From IMG/VR virus record IMGVR_UViG_3300050821_004237, positions 1 through 64,000 of that record: 64,000 nt of DNA. One strand, given 5' to 3'. Positions 21,505 through 32,010 of this stretch are shown in pieces (the first letter of the stretch is position 1; each line of letters starts with the position of its first letter). The stretch comes from a virus. The notes beneath the pieces are model-generated. The model saw only the letters and a program-made list of their open reading frames with translations, was not told where the DNA came from and ran no database searches. A program made the translations under genes and the position numbers.

Positions 21505-23633
21505 CAGATTTTACCGTCTTGACTGAAGCGATACCTAATGAGACCGATTCTCCAGAAACTTCCTAAATCATTACTCGCGATCAGCACCGAGACTAATCGA
21601 CCGCGCAAGCGCGTGTAGAAAAAAGGCGTTATCTGAGTGACCGCGTAAGGCCCGAAAACTTTCGGCGTATCTGATGGGTAATCCTTGACGAAAAACGAAA
21701 TATTAATCGTCGATGTTTTAGGCTGCGAGACCTGGCCATATTTAAAATCCGGCCACACCCAGTCGATGAAGGTTTTGAAATCCCCTTCCGCCATCGCGAA
21801 GTATCCAGTCTGAAACGATGAGGCCATCGCCGTGCCATCCGCATCGTTCGAAGTCTCATGCTGCTGCAGCAGATCGGTCAATGGATCGGCGCCGATGGGT
21901 GGGCCTAATACCGACTGATCTACCCACGCCGAGCGCCCCAGCGTACCGTAATCCCATTCGTTCAAGTACACGTTGTACTTAACGTAAGAATCGACTTCGC
22001 CGCTGCCCCCGGTGATAGACGGATAAAACCAGCCAATCTCGCCAAAGCGTGAGTTCACTGCGACACGAATCTTCTGCGCGTGAGATACCCCACTGATGGG
22101 GTCAATGGAGGTGTCAATGTTTTGAAATACGATATCCCACACCGAGCACAGCAACGGCTGTACGCCGTTTCCAGAGAGCGTATAGAACTGCGCGAAACTC
22201 ATCCAATAGTAGATGCCGTTGAAGGACGCTGCGGCCTTTCGCCCGATAAGCCCGCACCCGGTGCCAATCTCATTGAAGCTGTATACAAACGGCTGACCGA
22301 TGTACTGCATCGACCAGACATCAATATCGGTCCAAATTATGCCCTGTTGCGGGCCTTGCACGCCTGCGACTATCTTCGATCCCTTTGGAATGCGAAACGA
22401 TCCTGCTTGGTTAGTCACCAGCGCTATCCACTGATTTAAATTCCCGATATCGCACCAGTTAATCAGCAACGGGTCAGGAATCCCGGTCTGCGTCGATCCC
22501 CAAGCGATGATCTGTCGCTGCGGCATCGCGACGAATATCCCGTCATTCACCGGTGGCGCATTGGTGATTATAGTCGCGCTCGAGGCGCCTTCATCCCACT
22601 GATATATGGGTTGAAACGGCGTCGTTTCGAACGGCTGATCCCGATCTGGGCACGCGATTAAAATCTCGCCGAAATTATCCAGCGTCCAGTCGATTGCATC
22701 TATCGCCGTTCCGGTTGATGGGATAACTGGCGTGCCTGTGCCGTAGCCGCCTAGGCCGTAACCACCGATGCCGTAGCCTGAGCCTCCAGGGAGTGCGCCT
22801 TGGCCGAAACTGTAGATGTATTCGGCCAAGCCGTTATTCATCGTTCCAGAAGCGGTCGACGTAGCTTGAGTATTTGATTGGATCGTAAAGTTATTCACAT
22901 CGATCAGCGATTGCACGACGTAGTTACCGAAAAATGTAATACCGCCTACCGTTGTGGCAACAAGCACTGGAAACGTCTCGCCGATCGCATAAGTGTAATT
23001 AGGCAAATTAACGGTAACCGTGATCGACATATTCACAGTATTAAATGTCGGCAGCACTGCGGTAGTTGAGTTCGATGTCGCGGGCAACAAGTTTCCCAAC
23101 TTATCGCGCGCAAATACCGTATACGCATCGGCCGCTAAGAAGCCGTCAGGATCGCAGGCGTAGAGACCAAATAGAATAACGCCACCAATGGATATCTGCG
23201 TCGCGATATACACAGTATTGAAATGCGTGACTCCTGGCACTGTGGCGTCAGTAATTTCAATGCTGGGATTTCCAGCAAAGGACTGCGCCAATGGAGCTAC
23301 ATTATCTGTAAGCGCGGTCGGCGTGATGTTGTCTATAGAACCATTAGTGATAACCGAAAGCTGCGCAGAATCTGTGCCGGTGATTGTTTGCGTGCCGACG
23401 GCTAGGTGAGCGTTTAGGTTAAGGTCTTCCCATGCCCACAGCGCTCGCACTATGGCCGGTTGCGCAAGTGCGTTGAAGCGACTCCAGCCGCCTAACTTTT
23501 CGACTAATACGACGCCGTTTGGATCGTATTTGTAGCGTATTAAATTCGACTGCGAGACGCCTGAGTTCTCGTTAAGAGTTGGCGTCTCTTCAGTGTTTAC
23601 GCCCGAAATAAGCTTGAGGGCAGCGTGTGGCAT
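21504..23633 (-). CDS. packaged-DNA stabilisation / tail hub protein (P22 gp10-like)
   Basis: At 709 residues it has the arrangement of the P22 gp10-type stabilisation protein: an N-terminal region with RYKYDPNGVVLVEKLGGWSRF, a central block with ILIACPDRDQPFETTPFQP, WCDIGNLNQW, GSFRIPKGSKIVAGVQGPQQG and WTDIDVWSMQYIG, and a C-terminal FGEIGWFYPS...YVKYNVYLNEW. The family caps the portal channel and forms the tail nozzle. It follows an adaptor gene and precedes small structural genes, consistent with neck assembly. Confidence 0.85.
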   Translation of the reverse strand: MPHAALKLISGVNTEETPTLNENSGVSQSNLIRYKYDPNGVVLVEKLGGWSRFNALAQPAIVRALWAWEDLNLNAHLAVGTQTITGTDSAQLSVITNGSIDNITPTALTDNVAPLAQSFAGNPSIEITDATVPGVTHFNTVYIATQISIGGVILFGLYACDPDGFLAADAYTVFARDKLGNLLPATSNSTTAVLPTFNTVNMSITVTVNLPNYTYAIGETFPVLVATTVGGITFFGNYVVQSLIDVNNFTIQSNTQATSTASGTMNNGLAEYIYSFGQGALPGGSGYGIGGYGLGGYGTGTPVIPSTGTAIDAIDWTLDNFGEILIACPDRDQPFETTPFQPIYQWDEGASSATIITNAPPVNDGIFVAMPQRQIIAWGSTQTGIPDPLLINWCDIGNLNQWIALVTNQAGSFRIPKGSKIVAGVQGPQQGIIWTDIDVWSMQYIGQPFVYSFNEIGTGCGLIGRKAAASFNGIYYWMSFAQFYTLSGNGVQPLLCSVWDIVFQNIDTSIDPISGVSHAQKIRVAVNSRFGEIGWFYPSITGGSGEVDSYVKYNVYLNEWDYGTLGRSAWVDQSVLGPPIGADPLTDLLQQHETSNDADGTAMASSFQTGYFAMAEGDFKTFIDWVWPDFKYGQVSQPKTSTINISFFVKDYPSDTPKVFGPYAVTQITPFFYTRLRGRLVSVLIASNDLGSFWRIGLIRYRFSQDGKI

Positions 23634-23636
23634 GCA

Positions 23637-24431
23637 TCACGAACCGCGCGTGGGAGTGGCGGCCGTAGGAGTGGTGTACCCAGTCCAAGCGGAGTTCTCT
23701 AGGTTGCGCGCGTTCTCATCATTGATTGCGCCTAGGCGCAGCGCCTGGTATTGCTTCTCGTACGTCATCCCCATCGCCGGGTCATCGCTAGCGACGCCAA
23801 AGTTACGCTGAAATGCCGATATGTAAATCATGCTTGCCATCAGCAGCATGTCCGAATAGTACGAACTGATATAAGTGAATTTCGTATCAGCAACACCCGC
23901 CGATGCGTACTGAAACAGCGATGGAATCTTAATCAATCCAGTGACGCGAATCGAGTACGCGAAGTTTGGCGTAGGCCCGAGCAAAATATTATTCACCGTA
24001 TCCGCGCCATCGCCGAAATTACTCCCATACATCGCGTAGAACTGCGGCGTGCCAGCATTAGCTAATCCTGAGTAGCAATTCTGAATTAGCTCTTTTGAAA
24101 CCGGCAGAAGCGTAGATGAATTGACTACTTGAGAGCCATTCATCTGTAATAGTTCGAGAGTCTCGACGGTGAAGAAATCATCTATCGGCAGAGGAAAAAT
24201 CGGGTTACTCGCGGTGAGCGTGTAGACATTAGATGTCTGACCTGCTAGCAAATCTAAATCGCGCTGTATACGCCCTTCGGAATAATTCAAAATCATCGGC
24301 ACGATTGTCTGCAACGGTGCATCAACGAATTGCCACACGCCACTGACTTCGGATGCGGTCACTACCGCCATCGCGGCGACTTGCTGAATCCATGCGTTGA
24401 AACTAAGCGGATTGGTGTTTGGGGCGCTCAT
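23637..24431 (-). CDS. virion neck-region protein (264 aa)
   Basis: ATG 24431 overlaps the upstream stop (ATGA). The product begins [25 protein letters not shown] and has a C-terminal [33 protein letters not shown] with an [14 protein letters not shown] helix that I recognise from podoviral structural genes adjacent to gp10-like proteins. It probably belongs to the head-tail connector. No enzyme signature is seen. Confidence 0.7.
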   Translation of the reverse strand: MSAPNTNPLSFNAWIQQVAAMAVVTASEVSGVWQFVDAPLQTIVPMILNYSEGRIQRDLDLLAGQTSNVYTLTASNPIFPLPIDDFFTVETLELLQMNGSQVVNSSTLLPVSKELIQNCYSGLANAGTPQFYAMYGSNFGDGADTVNNILLGPTPNFAYSIRVTGLIKIPSLFQYASAGVADTKFTYISSYYSDMLLMASMIYISAFQRNFGVASDDPAMGMTYEKQYQALRLGAINDENARNLENSAWTGYTTPTAATPTRGS

Positions 24432-25456
24432 GTGATGTCGTACACAAAGCAAACGCCGCCAGTACCGGGGATGCCTAGGCTTCTCACTCCAGTCGTCCAG
24501 GCGGTAGAATTTGCGGCTAGAAAGAATGTCAAGGCCGCACTACTGGCATTCACAAAGGCGGTGATATTTTCGCTGAATACCGAGTTATTTTGGCCAATGG
24601 TTGAGCCTGCGGCGAATTTAGCCGTGACCGCTTGAATGGCGGTAGGCAAATTAGTGATGCCGAATGTTCCTCCTGAGCCGGTGGTGCCGGTTGCTATTCC
24701 GATAAACAGCGTCACCGAATTGCCGATCAGCGTCCACGAGCAGGGCATCGTGGCCCCAGAGAGTCCATTGGTGCTAGCCGTAAAAGTCCCCGTGGTGACG
24801 GCACCGCCGGCAGGCCCGGTTGGTCCAGTTGGGCCTCCCGCGCCCGTGGCTCCGCTGGAGCCCGTGCTGCCTGTCGATCCTGTGGCGCCAATCGGACCTG
24901 TGGGTCCAGTCGGACCACCCGCACCCGTGCCGCCGCCAGCACCTGTGGGTCCAGTGGGTGCTTGAGGACCTGTGGGCCCAGTGGGACCACCGGCCCCAGT
25001 GAGGCCGATCGATCCAGTTGGCCCCGTGGGTCCAGTCGCCCCGTTGCTGCCGGTAGAGCCGGTATTCCCAGTCGGTCCACTTGAGCCGGTCGGACCGGTT
25101 GCGCCGACGCCTGCGGGGCCCGTTGGACCAGTGCCAGTAGGGCCCATCGCGCCGGTTGGTCCAGTAGCGCCAACGCCTGGACCGGTTGGGCCGCCTATGC
25201 CAGTGGGGCCTGTTGGGCCAGTTGGACCTGGCACACTCGGTCCTGTCGCCCCAGTCGGCCCGCTCGCCGGTCCCGTGGGACCAGGGGCGCCAGTGGGGCC
25301 GGTTGGTCCAGCCCCAGGAGGTCCGGTGGGACCACCTAAGTTCGCAATCTGCAGCACCGTGGTGCGCATCGATGTGCCAGCCTGCACTATTTCCAATTGC
25401 TCATCGCCCGTGAGTCCGATCGATTGCGGCAGCATCGGTATGGTGACGTTGCCCAT
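24428..25456 (-). CDS. collagen-like fibre protein (342 aa)
   Basis: Residues 1-40 ([19 protein letters not shown] onward) form a virion-anchor segment. Residues 42 to about 220 are Gly-Pro-Thr/Gly-x-x collagen-like triplets, and the last 120 residues form a C-terminal beta-rich trimerisation or knob domain ([21 protein letters not shown] and on). Such proteins form long stiff trimeric fibres. It is the second of three collagen-like proteins in this region. Confidence 0.85.
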   Translation of the reverse strand: MGNVTIPMLPQSIGLTGDEQLEIVQAGTSMRTTVLQIANLGGPTGPPGAGPTGPTGAPGPTGPASGPTGATGPSVPGPTGPTGPTGIGGPTGPGVGATGPTGAMGPTGTGPTGPAGVGATGPTGSSGPTGNTGSTGSNGATGPTGPTGSIGLTGAGGPTGPTGPQAPTGPTGAGGGTGAGGPTGPTGPIGATGSTGSTGSSGATGAGGPTGPTGPAGGAVTTGTFTASTNGLSGATMPCSWTLIGNSVTLFIGIATGTTGSGGTFGITNLPTAIQAVTAKFAAGSTIGQNNSVFSENITAFVNASSAALTFFLAANSTAWTTGVRSLGIPGTGGVCFVYDIT

Positions 25457-25457
25457 T

Positions 25458-26441
25458 TTACGGCCCCCGCTCTTGCTCTAAGAAGAACGCGCCATTCTCA
25501 AGCAAGATGTCACCAGAATTGTCTTCGAGAGCGAAGAAAAAATCTCCAATTGGGGTCTGCATGCACTGCTCAAGCTGGATAAATCCGGAGCCATCCTCGA
25601 GGAAAAACATCCCCGTTCCATCCTCGGTCTCAAGGAAGCATATCGCGGCCTCGACTTCGGGAAATAGCGTCGGCCCGAAGATCTTCGGAATGCGTTTGTA
25701 GCCGCGCGGCAGGCCAACAAGCGCTGTGATAATGCGCGTCGTTGGTGTCAAGAGCGACTGCGCCGGGTTAGCTCCATAGGTCATATACGTGAACGCCGTG
25801 GCCGTCGTGACATTGACGGAATAGAAGCCACACGCTGGCGCGTAATTCAATCCCTGCACTGCTACTTGCGATGGACCTATTACGCCATCGCCTAATTGCG
25901 TCGAATTTTGCAGCCCATGCACCGCCGAGCATGTGACGGTGACGGTGGCTGAGCCGTCGCCGGTGACGGAGAGTATTTGTAGTGGCACGCCAAATGGCGC
26001 CTGCACCACGCCAGAGTACGGCATCACGGCATTGGCATCTAAGCCGACAGGTCGGCCGAAGGGGAATGGCGTGCGATTCTCGCAGTCTTCGGTGACGCGA
26101 AGTAAATCTGACTGGACAGGCAGGCCGGTGATGGGATGCACCGAGAAGGGGATGGATGCGGCGCGGTAGTTGTTTTCGGCTACGGTGAAGTCTTGGACGC
26201 GCGCTTGAATGATCGGTTCAGGATCTGCGGGCAACGTGATAGCGCGCAACTGCTCCTGCATATTGTCGCGGCAACGATTGCAAACCAGGATGCGAAGGTT
26301 CTGCGGCTGTACGCCACGCCAGTCAAACTGCCAACTGAGATTGACGAAGTTATAGCGGAAGCCGCACCTGTCGCAAATCGCATGGGCTTGCGGTTTTTTA
26401 GCCGAGGTCCTAGCGCGACCGCTTAAACTTGCATAACTCAT
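25458..26441 (-). CDS. structural protein with zinc ribbon and C-terminal LEDGSG repeats (327 aa)
   Basis: Residues 23-57 contain CDRCG and CNRC, a zinc-ribbon pair unusual in a virion protein. The middle is beta-rich. The last 60 residues repeat a pattern of (F/L)LE-D-G-(S/T)G five times: [18 protein letters not shown] and [16 protein letters not shown]. The repeats resemble short aspartate-rich tags seen in phage fibre proteins. Role unknown. Confidence 0.65.
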   Translation of the reverse strand: MSYASLSGRARTSAKKPQAHAICDRCGFRYNFVNLSWQFDWRGVQPQNLRILVCNRCRDNMQEQLRAITLPADPEPIIQARVQDFTVAENNYRAASIPFSVHPITGLPVQSDLLRVTEDCENRTPFPFGRPVGLDANAVMPYSGVVQAPFGVPLQILSVTGDGSATVTVTCSAVHGLQNSTQLGDGVIGPSQVAVQGLNYAPACGFYSVNVTTATAFTYMTYGANPAQSLLTPTTRIITALVGLPRGYKRIPKIFGPTLFPEVEAAICFLETEDGTGMFFLEDGSGFIQLEQCMQTPIGDFFFALEDNSGDILLENGAFFLEQERGP

Positions 26442-27145
26442 TGCCGGTAATATCCGCCAACCATTGGCGAGATGTACACGGAACTGGTTTCTACGTTCTG
26501 ATCCGCGAAATCGTTATAAGCTTCATCCGCTAGTGGCTTAAGCATCGGCACCTTATCCTGTGCCCAGCTTAATGCGAGACGATATGCTAGTCCTAGCACA
26601 TAGGCCTCCAGCGCATATGGCTGAATTTCCACCTGCGTGCCGTTTGCCATAACAGAATCTTGCGTCTGTCGCAGGCGATAGTATTTGAAGCAACTCTGCG
26701 TGCCATCTGGCACGGGCCAAAGAGTTACCGTCGGGGCGAGTAATCGATCGAACCAGAATGTAGTTGGGAATCCAATTGACTGCTTGTTCGCGTAGCTCGC
26801 ATATTCAGTGCGGCTGATCGGCAAAATCAGACGATCAATTCCAGCCGCGCCAGTGTTCAGAGTGATATACGCATCCAGCATCACAATCGTATTGGAAGGT
26901 ACCGAGTACGTTGATTGACCGCGGCATAGCGGTATCTGATCTAGCTCGACCTGCCATAAATTCACGCCCTTCGACGACCACCTCAGCATCATCATATTGG
27001 TAGCTAAGCGCGCGTCCTCAAAATGCTGCTGAGTCAATGCAGTGCGGCGAACACCACATAAACCATACGCGTATAGCACCGCTTCGCCCATCGATGGAGC
27101 GAAGTTAAATGTGCCTGATGTTTTCGGCGGATTCGGCGTACTCAC
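26438..27145 (-). CDS. head-tail adaptor (P22 gp4 / tail accessory factor-like)
   Basis: The 235-aa product is largely helical and carries MGEAVLYAYGLCGVRRTALTQQHFEDARLATNMMMLRWSSKGVNLW, then YSVPSNTIVMLDAYITL and a late YALEAYVLGLAYRLALSWAQ. This layout matches portal-bound adaptors of P22-like and related short-tailed phages, which close the head after packaging and receive the tail hub. It overlaps the glycosyltransferase gene by 4 bases. Confidence 0.8.
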   Translation of the reverse strand: MSTPNPPKTSGTFNFAPSMGEAVLYAYGLCGVRRTALTQQHFEDARLATNMMMLRWSSKGVNLWQVELDQIPLCRGQSTYSVPSNTIVMLDAYITLNTGAAGIDRLILPISRTEYASYANKQSIGFPTTFWFDRLLAPTVTLWPVPDGTQSCFKYYRLRQTQDSVMANGTQVEIQPYALEAYVLGLAYRLALSWAQDKVPMLKPLADEAYNDFADQNVETSSVYISPMVGGYYRQ

Positions 27146-28203
27146 GCAGCCTTCACCTTATCTTCGCAAAATTTCAAATTCTGCCGCAGCCTTAAATCAT
27201 CGCCGTCAATCTCAACGGCGTTGCGAGCATGCTCCAGCGCCAATTCATACAGTCCCATGTTATACGCCGCAATGGATGCGGTGTCGTGCGGCTGGCTGCC
27301 CCACACTGCCGGATCTACCGTGTAGACTTTCTCGCGATTCTTTATTCCTAAGCAGCATAGCGCCGCGCCCAAGGCTTCCGGCCAGCGCGATAGTCGATAG
27401 CACAGCATGGCAAGTTCCGCCCACGGCTCGCGCGTATCTGGCGCTTCGTTCGTCGCGCGCCGGTGCCAGCGCAGCGCCTCATCCCAATTGCCTAACTCCT
27501 GGTAGCAGCGGCCGATGACGCGCATGGCGTAGCAGCGCTCGTTGGGCCATGTGGCGCGCGGGAGCGATAAATAACGCTCGGCTTGTGTGATGGCATCTTG
27601 CCAGTGCCGGTTAAATGAAAGCTCCCGCGCATAGTAAAACGCATTGCGCGGACAGGATGGATCTTCCTCGATTGAGACGCGCAGAAGATCAAGATACTGG
27701 CCGCGTGATTTAGTGGGGTCTGGCTTATGGACCACCATAAGCATATCTGTCTGCGCCCATACTGTCGGTACGCGATCTGCAACCGGGTATTCGTGGCAAG
27801 GATGGTGCCAGCGAATGCCATGTCGGGCGTGGATCTTCTCGTACTGAAATGCTATCCCGCAGCCCCAGTCAAATCCATATCGCATCTGCGTAGTGCCTGG
27901 TACCCATACGCGCTCTATCTCCGCGCGCCACCCAGGCTGCAATACCTCATCCAAGTCGAGCGACACGCACACATCGATATCATTCGGCAGCAGCGCGAGC
28001 GCGGCATTTCGCGCATCATCGAACCGCCATGGGGTGATCCTAATATTGACCACTTCCGCATCATTCTCGCGCAGTATTTCTTGAGTCCCGTCAGTAGATC
28101 CGGTGTCTGCGACAAATATAAGATCTGCATCGCACGCCGCATCGCAGAAACGTTGCGCGTGCAATTTTTCGTTCAAGGCGATAGCGTAGACGGCAATCTT
28201 CAT
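27142..28203 (-). CDS. family-2 glycosyltransferase with TPR repeats (353 aa)
   Basis: ATG 28203 overlaps the fibre stop (ATGA). The N-terminus [15 protein letters not shown] is the GT-A opening, followed by [14 protein letters not shown] and the SLDLDEVL acidic (DxD-like) motif, all typical of GT2. From about residue 195 to 350 there are TPR-type helix pairs ([68 protein letters not shown]). GT2-TPR enzymes transfer sugars to proteins or glycans. Its placement directly after a collagen-like spike gene suggests virion glycosylation, though host-surface modification is possible. Confidence 0.88.
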   Translation of the reverse strand: MKIAVYAIALNEKLHAQRFCDAACDADLIFVADTGSTDGTQEILRENDAEVVNIRITPWRFDDARNAALALLPNDIDVCVSLDLDEVLQPGWRAEIERVWVPGTTQMRYGFDWGCGIAFQYEKIHARHGIRWHHPCHEYPVADRVPTVWAQTDMLMVVHKPDPTKSRGQYLDLLRVSIEEDPSCPRNAFYYARELSFNRHWQDAITQAERYLSLPRATWPNERCYAMRVIGRCYQELGNWDEALRWHRRATNEAPDTREPWAELAMLCYRLSRWPEALGAALCCLGIKNREKVYTVDPAVWGSQPHDTASIAAYNMGLYELALEHARNAVEIDGDDLRLRQNLKFCEDKVKAA

Positions 28204-30317
28204 CCGATGTAATCCACCAAGCAATAAAGTCCCGTAAAAATCCCGGCTCTCCCAGCAGTATCTATCACTTGCACCGTGCGTGCCAAATCAGTAGTCATAA
28301 CGAAATTAGGGGTCACCGAGGTCATGGCGCTCGCTGCTACAGGAGTGGACGCATTGGCGCCTGATATCGTCGCAAGCACCGTCGGCGTCCCTTCGGTAGT
28401 CTGAATGGAATAGTTGTACGCACCTCCAGCGCCTGAGCCTGCCGGGTTCCAATAGCGTACGCGTGTGATCATGGCATTTAGAGGCAATCTAAAAGTTAGG
28501 ATGCCGCTATTGATCGGCCAATCAGAATTGGTGCCAACAAAGCTTATTACTTGCGTCTCGGTCTGACCGCCGCAACTCACATTCCAATTGACATCGGAGT
28601 CAACCACTTCATGCCACCCTACGGTGCTGGCGTTATTGCCATTGCGGCATTTTCGAAAGCGTACGCGCGGGAATCCTCCGGTGTTGCCGTTATTGGTAAC
28701 GCTGATAAAATTCGCTGCGGAGTTATTCTGCAGCAGCGTGCAGCCTTCATACAAGATGTCGTTTTGAAATTGGAAATTATTGACGTTGCAAACGTAGTTA
28801 TGGATTCCAGATAGTTGAGAGTCTCGAAACGTAACAATTGGTCCAGGCTGATTCACGAAGTTAAATGTACACAGCACATCAGTTGCGGAGCGTGACGCGA
28901 CCTGAGAGGACTGATCAAGATTTACAAAACTGATATTTCCGAAATTCCAATTGCTTTTCATCAGCAATGAGAAATCGCTCGTATGCTCAATGCGCAATCC
29001 ATTGGAGCGAAATTGCTGCACGCCTGCTGCATTTGGCTGACCTAGCAGATTGAATATGTACGTTGCAGATGTCGGCCCATTGGCGGATATATCGCAATCA
29101 TCGACATTGAACTGGCCGCCGAAACTGGCATTTATCCACGGTCCTTTCATGTCCCAAAACTTGCACTTGGTCCACCAGAAATTTAAGAATTGATCGGTGG
29201 CATTAGTGGCTATCGAAGATCCATTCGCATTCGGCGTAATTGCTGATCCCATGAAAGTTGCCGATACCTGAATACCGGTAGGAGATGCGGCAACGATGAA
29301 ATATGTCGTTCCGGTAGCAATCTGTCCGGCGCCAGTGCCTACCGTGGTACCGAAGCTGCATGTCTGACCGACAGCAAAGCCGCCATTGATATTCGTCATC
29401 GCAAGCGTCGCATTGCCGCTTGATATCGTGCAATTAGCAGGCGCCGCTATATAAAGCCAATTGGCGATTGTTCCTGCGCCCGCATCCACCGTGCAGCGAT
29501 CCCATCGCCATTCGCTATTATTATTTGCACCGCTGACGAGCGTAATATTCTGCCAATTATTTGCCCATGCGCAATCTGAATGGTTGAAATACTGAATGTT
29601 CGACAGTCCACCTTGCTCTGAGGACTGATAGAAATCTGAGGTGGTGGAATTTCCGAAAAAGGTAATGCCTTCGAACTGCACATTGCCAATCAGGCGGTTA
29701 TAGCAAAGAGGGCCAGGCGTCGACGGCGTGTAGACAATCCATGTAAGGCTAGACCCGGCGCCCTTGAACTTAAGTCCCGACATCTTCACGGTCGGTCCCT
29801 TAGTGATCCCAGGCATCATCGCGTAGGCTTGGTTGATGTAGAAAATCCCGCCATTCAAAGCAATAACCGCATATCCGCCGAATGCCGATCCCCCAGGTTC
29901 AATGAGCGGATTGCTGATCGCTAAATTATAGGCGGCGATAAATGCCGCTGTGTCGGTTATCCCGGATATGTCGCCAGAGGCACTGAGAGGCGAACCAAGG
30001 ACGCCGAGAAGATTAGATCCTGTGCCAGCAGCGCCAGTGGGACCGGTAGGTCCAGTGCCAGCGCCCGTTGGACCGGTGGGGCCAATTGGTCCGGTCGGAG
30101 CGACACCAGCAGGCCCGGTGGGGCCGGTAGCCCCTATCCCTGGGCCAGTGGGGCCGCCGACGCCTGTGGGCCCTGTTGGGCCCTGCACACCAAATGCTGG
30201 GCCAGTGGGGCCAGGATTTCCCATAGGTCCCGTCGGACCTTGCGGGCCAGCAGTGACCACTTGCACGACATTGGTATTGGTTTCTTGAACGATGACTTCG
30301 GTTGGCGGCACGCTCAT
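28200..30317 (-). CDS. collagen-like tail spike with beta-helix domain (705 aa)
   Basis: Residues 1-23 are a short anchor, 24 to about 100 are Gly-Pro-Thr triplets, and the remainder is a beta-helix-type domain with [36 protein letters not shown] and many short Asn/Ser-rich turns. The first block (GTDDTAA-like) is typical of phage tailspikes that form right-handed parallel beta helices, often with polysaccharide depolymerase activity; no active site can be assigned. [14 protein letters not shown] segment and an [22 protein letters not shown] insert interrupt it. Confidence 0.82.
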   Translation of the reverse strand: MSVPPTEVIVQETNTNVVQVVTAGPQGPTGPMGNPGPTGPAFGVQGPTGPTGVGGPTGPGIGATGPTGPAGVAPTGPIGPTGPTGAGTGPTGPTGAAGTGSNLLGVLGSPLSASGDISGITDTAAFIAAYNLAISNPLIEPGGSAFGGYAVIALNGGIFYINQAYAMMPGITKGPTVKMSGLKFKGAGSSLTWIVYTPSTPGPLCYNRLIGNVQFEGITFFGNSTTSDFYQSSEQGGLSNIQYFNHSDCAWANNWQNITLVSGANNNSEWRWDRCTVDAGAGTIANWLYIAAPANCTISSGNATLAMTNINGGFAVGQTCSFGTTVGTGAGQIATGTTYFIVAASPTGIQVSATFMGSAITPNANGSSIATNATDQFLNFWWTKCKFWDMKGPWINASFGGQFNVDDCDISANGPTSATYIFNLLGQPNAAGVQQFRSNGLRIEHTSDFSLLMKSNWNFGNISFVNLDQSSQVASRSATDVLCTFNFVNQPGPIVTFRDSQLSGIHNYVCNVNNFQFQNDILYEGCTLLQNNSAANFISVTNNGNTGGFPRVRFRKCRNGNNASTVGWHEVVDSDVNWNVSCGGQTETQVISFVGTNSDWPINSGILTFRLPLNAMITRVRYWNPAGSGAGGAYNYSIQTTEGTPTVLATISGANASTPVAASAMTSVTPNFVMTTDLARTVQVIDTAGRAGIFTGLYCLVDYIG

Positions 30318-30688
30318 GGCGTCACTCCAGGAGTTACGATCACTGAGCCTTGCAGGAGGCGCGTCACGTTGCCGCTAGAGTCAGTCAGAATTAAATCGTA
30401 AACCCCATTCCACCATGTAAATAGCGCGGTCGCGGTCGCCGGGATATCTAGCGTGATCGTGCCGGCCGTGCCGCCTAGGGTGATGTTCGAGGAAGCATCG
30501 TAGAGGATCGTTGTCGAGAGCGAGAATGGGCGAATCTGCAAATTAGCTGTGTAGCCAGTCAAATCCACCGGCCCGGAAGTGGCGCCGATAGTACCGCATC
30601 CGCAGAAACCCGCAATCCATATGAACACTTTCTCGTAAGTGGCATATTGATTGATGCAGAGGTTATACGTGCCGGTCTGTTGGCTCAT
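30314..30688 (-). CDS. small beta-rich structural protein (124 aa)
   Basis: The product has [58 protein letters not shown]. This pattern (Ig-like beta sandwich with a ...YDLxLTDSSG strand) recurs in phage neck or baseplate-attached proteins and resembles the N-terminal domain of upper baseplate proteins. Overlaps both neighbours by 4 bases. Confidence 0.65.
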   Translation of the reverse strand: MSQQTGTYNLCINQYATYEKVFIWIAGFCGCGTIGATSGPVDLTGYTANLQIRPFSLSTTILYDASSNITLGGTAGTITLDIPATATALFTWWNGVYDLILTDSSGNVTRLLQGSVIVTPGVTP

Positions 30689-31260
30689 TCAGCCTTCTTG
30701 CCCTGCGCAGTGACCGTCATCACCGTATCTGTACAAGCCTCTTTGTACCACTTCTGCGCATACTGCTGGCGCTCCGCATTCCATAGATTCATGTCAGCGT
30801 GCAGCGAATAGCCGCCGCCCCACGAGAAGTCGCAATCGAAGCCTTGCGGGTTGAATTCGATATCGATATGCGGCGCATTGGCTTTGCGCCACTCACGCCA
30901 CAGGTAGTAATAGGCGAATTCAGATACTGGTGGCCACTTATGCGTCGGGTCTCCATACGCGCGCTGTGATGCCCAGTGCGGGGTAATGATGGTGCATTTA
31001 CCACCATTGATGAGTACTCGATACATCTCGTTGAAGATATGCACGCGCTCCATCGCGTCGAAGTGCTCGAGCGCGTGGGATAAGTGGATATCTGAAACTG
31101 AGTTATCAGCCCACGGCCATGGCTGGCGAAGATCGGCGACAAGATCTAGACCATCAAAGGCGATCTGATCGACTGACAGATAGCCTTCCATCTTTGACTT
31201 GCCGGAGCACAGATTGAGTTTCAATAGCGCTGCGGATTCTTCTTTTACTACTGCGTTCAT
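30685..31260 (-). CDS. class I SAM-dependent methyltransferase (191 aa)
   Basis: Motif I appears as LNLCSGKSKMEGYLSVD (residues 15-31); a later acidic DLRQPWPWADNSVSD, LSHALEHF and MYRVLINGGKCTIITPHW complete the Rossmann methyltransferase pattern. GDPTHKWPP is a further conserved block in phage relatives. The protein is short and lacks a DNA-recognition domain, so it is more likely to act on a small molecule, sugar or protein than on DNA. It lies between two fibre-region genes and one gene from a glycosyltransferase. Confidence 0.85.
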   Translation of the reverse strand: MNAVVKEESAALLKLNLCSGKSKMEGYLSVDQIAFDGLDLVADLRQPWPWADNSVSDIHLSHALEHFDAMERVHIFNEMYRVLINGGKCTIITPHWASQRAYGDPTHKWPPVSEFAYYYLWREWRKANAPHIDIEFNPQGFDCDFSWGGGYSLHADMNLWNAERQQYAQKWYKEACTDTVMTVTAQGKKAE

Positions 31261-31272
31261 TTATTTTTCCTT

Positions 31273-32010
31273 TTACCACATCATGTCGGCAGGCCCGAAC
31301 GTACCATCCAAATCATGGTGTCCAACTTTTACAGAGCAATCAATCGCGCAACGATATCCGTTTTTTCTGGCGTCCGACCAGAAATATAAATCTTGTGTAG
31401 ATAGACCATCTTTTTTTTGCGTGACGAACCAAGGCTTGCGAAGTTTAGGATCCTTGAAAATCGCGAGACGAAATAGTGTAAACCCTTGTCCGGTACCGCA
31501 ACATTCAATCAATCCGCCGTTTGGATCTGGCAACTGAGGGCGGAAATTCGGCGTTGGGTCTCTAGGGTCGCCCCACGCCTGAAACACGCCGCCCTCTCCT
31601 TTTGTGAAATATCCTCCGCCAATGGCAGCAAATTCTGGATGTGATTCCATGCGTTCAATGAGCTTTATAAGTCCATCCGACGGGGGCGCGTTATCGTGTT
31701 CCAAGCACAGCAGATACTCCCATTGAGAAAGTTCTGGATGCGCGAGAATTTGTTCAATTGCAGTTGAGTAAGCGACGCCTACTTCATCGCCGAGCGCCAA
31801 CCATTTAACCACTCCATTGTTTGGCGGAAACATCAAATTCCACCAAGACAGCATACATTTCGCAGATACTTTTTCTGCAGCAGGGAGTACAACGACAACT
31901 CGCTGTTTTTTCCAACTTCCACCACGCTGCAACCTAGATACTGTCTCCGGCATATTGGTATTGTGGTATCCAGACATATCCGTGACGACCAGTTCTAACG
32001 GCTTACTCAT
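31273..32010 (-). CDS. GT-A-type glycosyltransferase (245 aa)
   Basis: ATG 32010 shares one base with the upstream stop. The protein has the GT-A pattern of an N-terminal (M)SKPLELVVTDMSGYH, a central YLLCLEHDNAPPSDGLIKLI with a metal-binding acidic HDN near residue 100, GGGYFTKGEGG, an aromatic CGTGQGFTLFRLAIF, and a C-terminal GHHDLDGTFG. The arrangement fits phage-encoded glycosyltransferases of unclear substrate. Transcribed just before the methyltransferase. Confidence 0.78.
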   Translation of the reverse strand: MSKPLELVVTDMSGYHNTNMPETVSRLQRGGSWKKQRVVVVLPAAEKVSAKCMLSWWNLMFPPNNGVVKWLALGDEVGVAYSTAIEQILAHPELSQWEYLLCLEHDNAPPSDGLIKLIERMESHPEFAAIGGGYFTKGEGGVFQAWGDPRDPTPNFRPQLPDPNGGLIECCGTGQGFTLFRLAIFKDPKLRKPWFVTQKKDGLSTQDLYFWSDARKNGYRCAIDCSVKVGHHDLDGTFGPADMMW

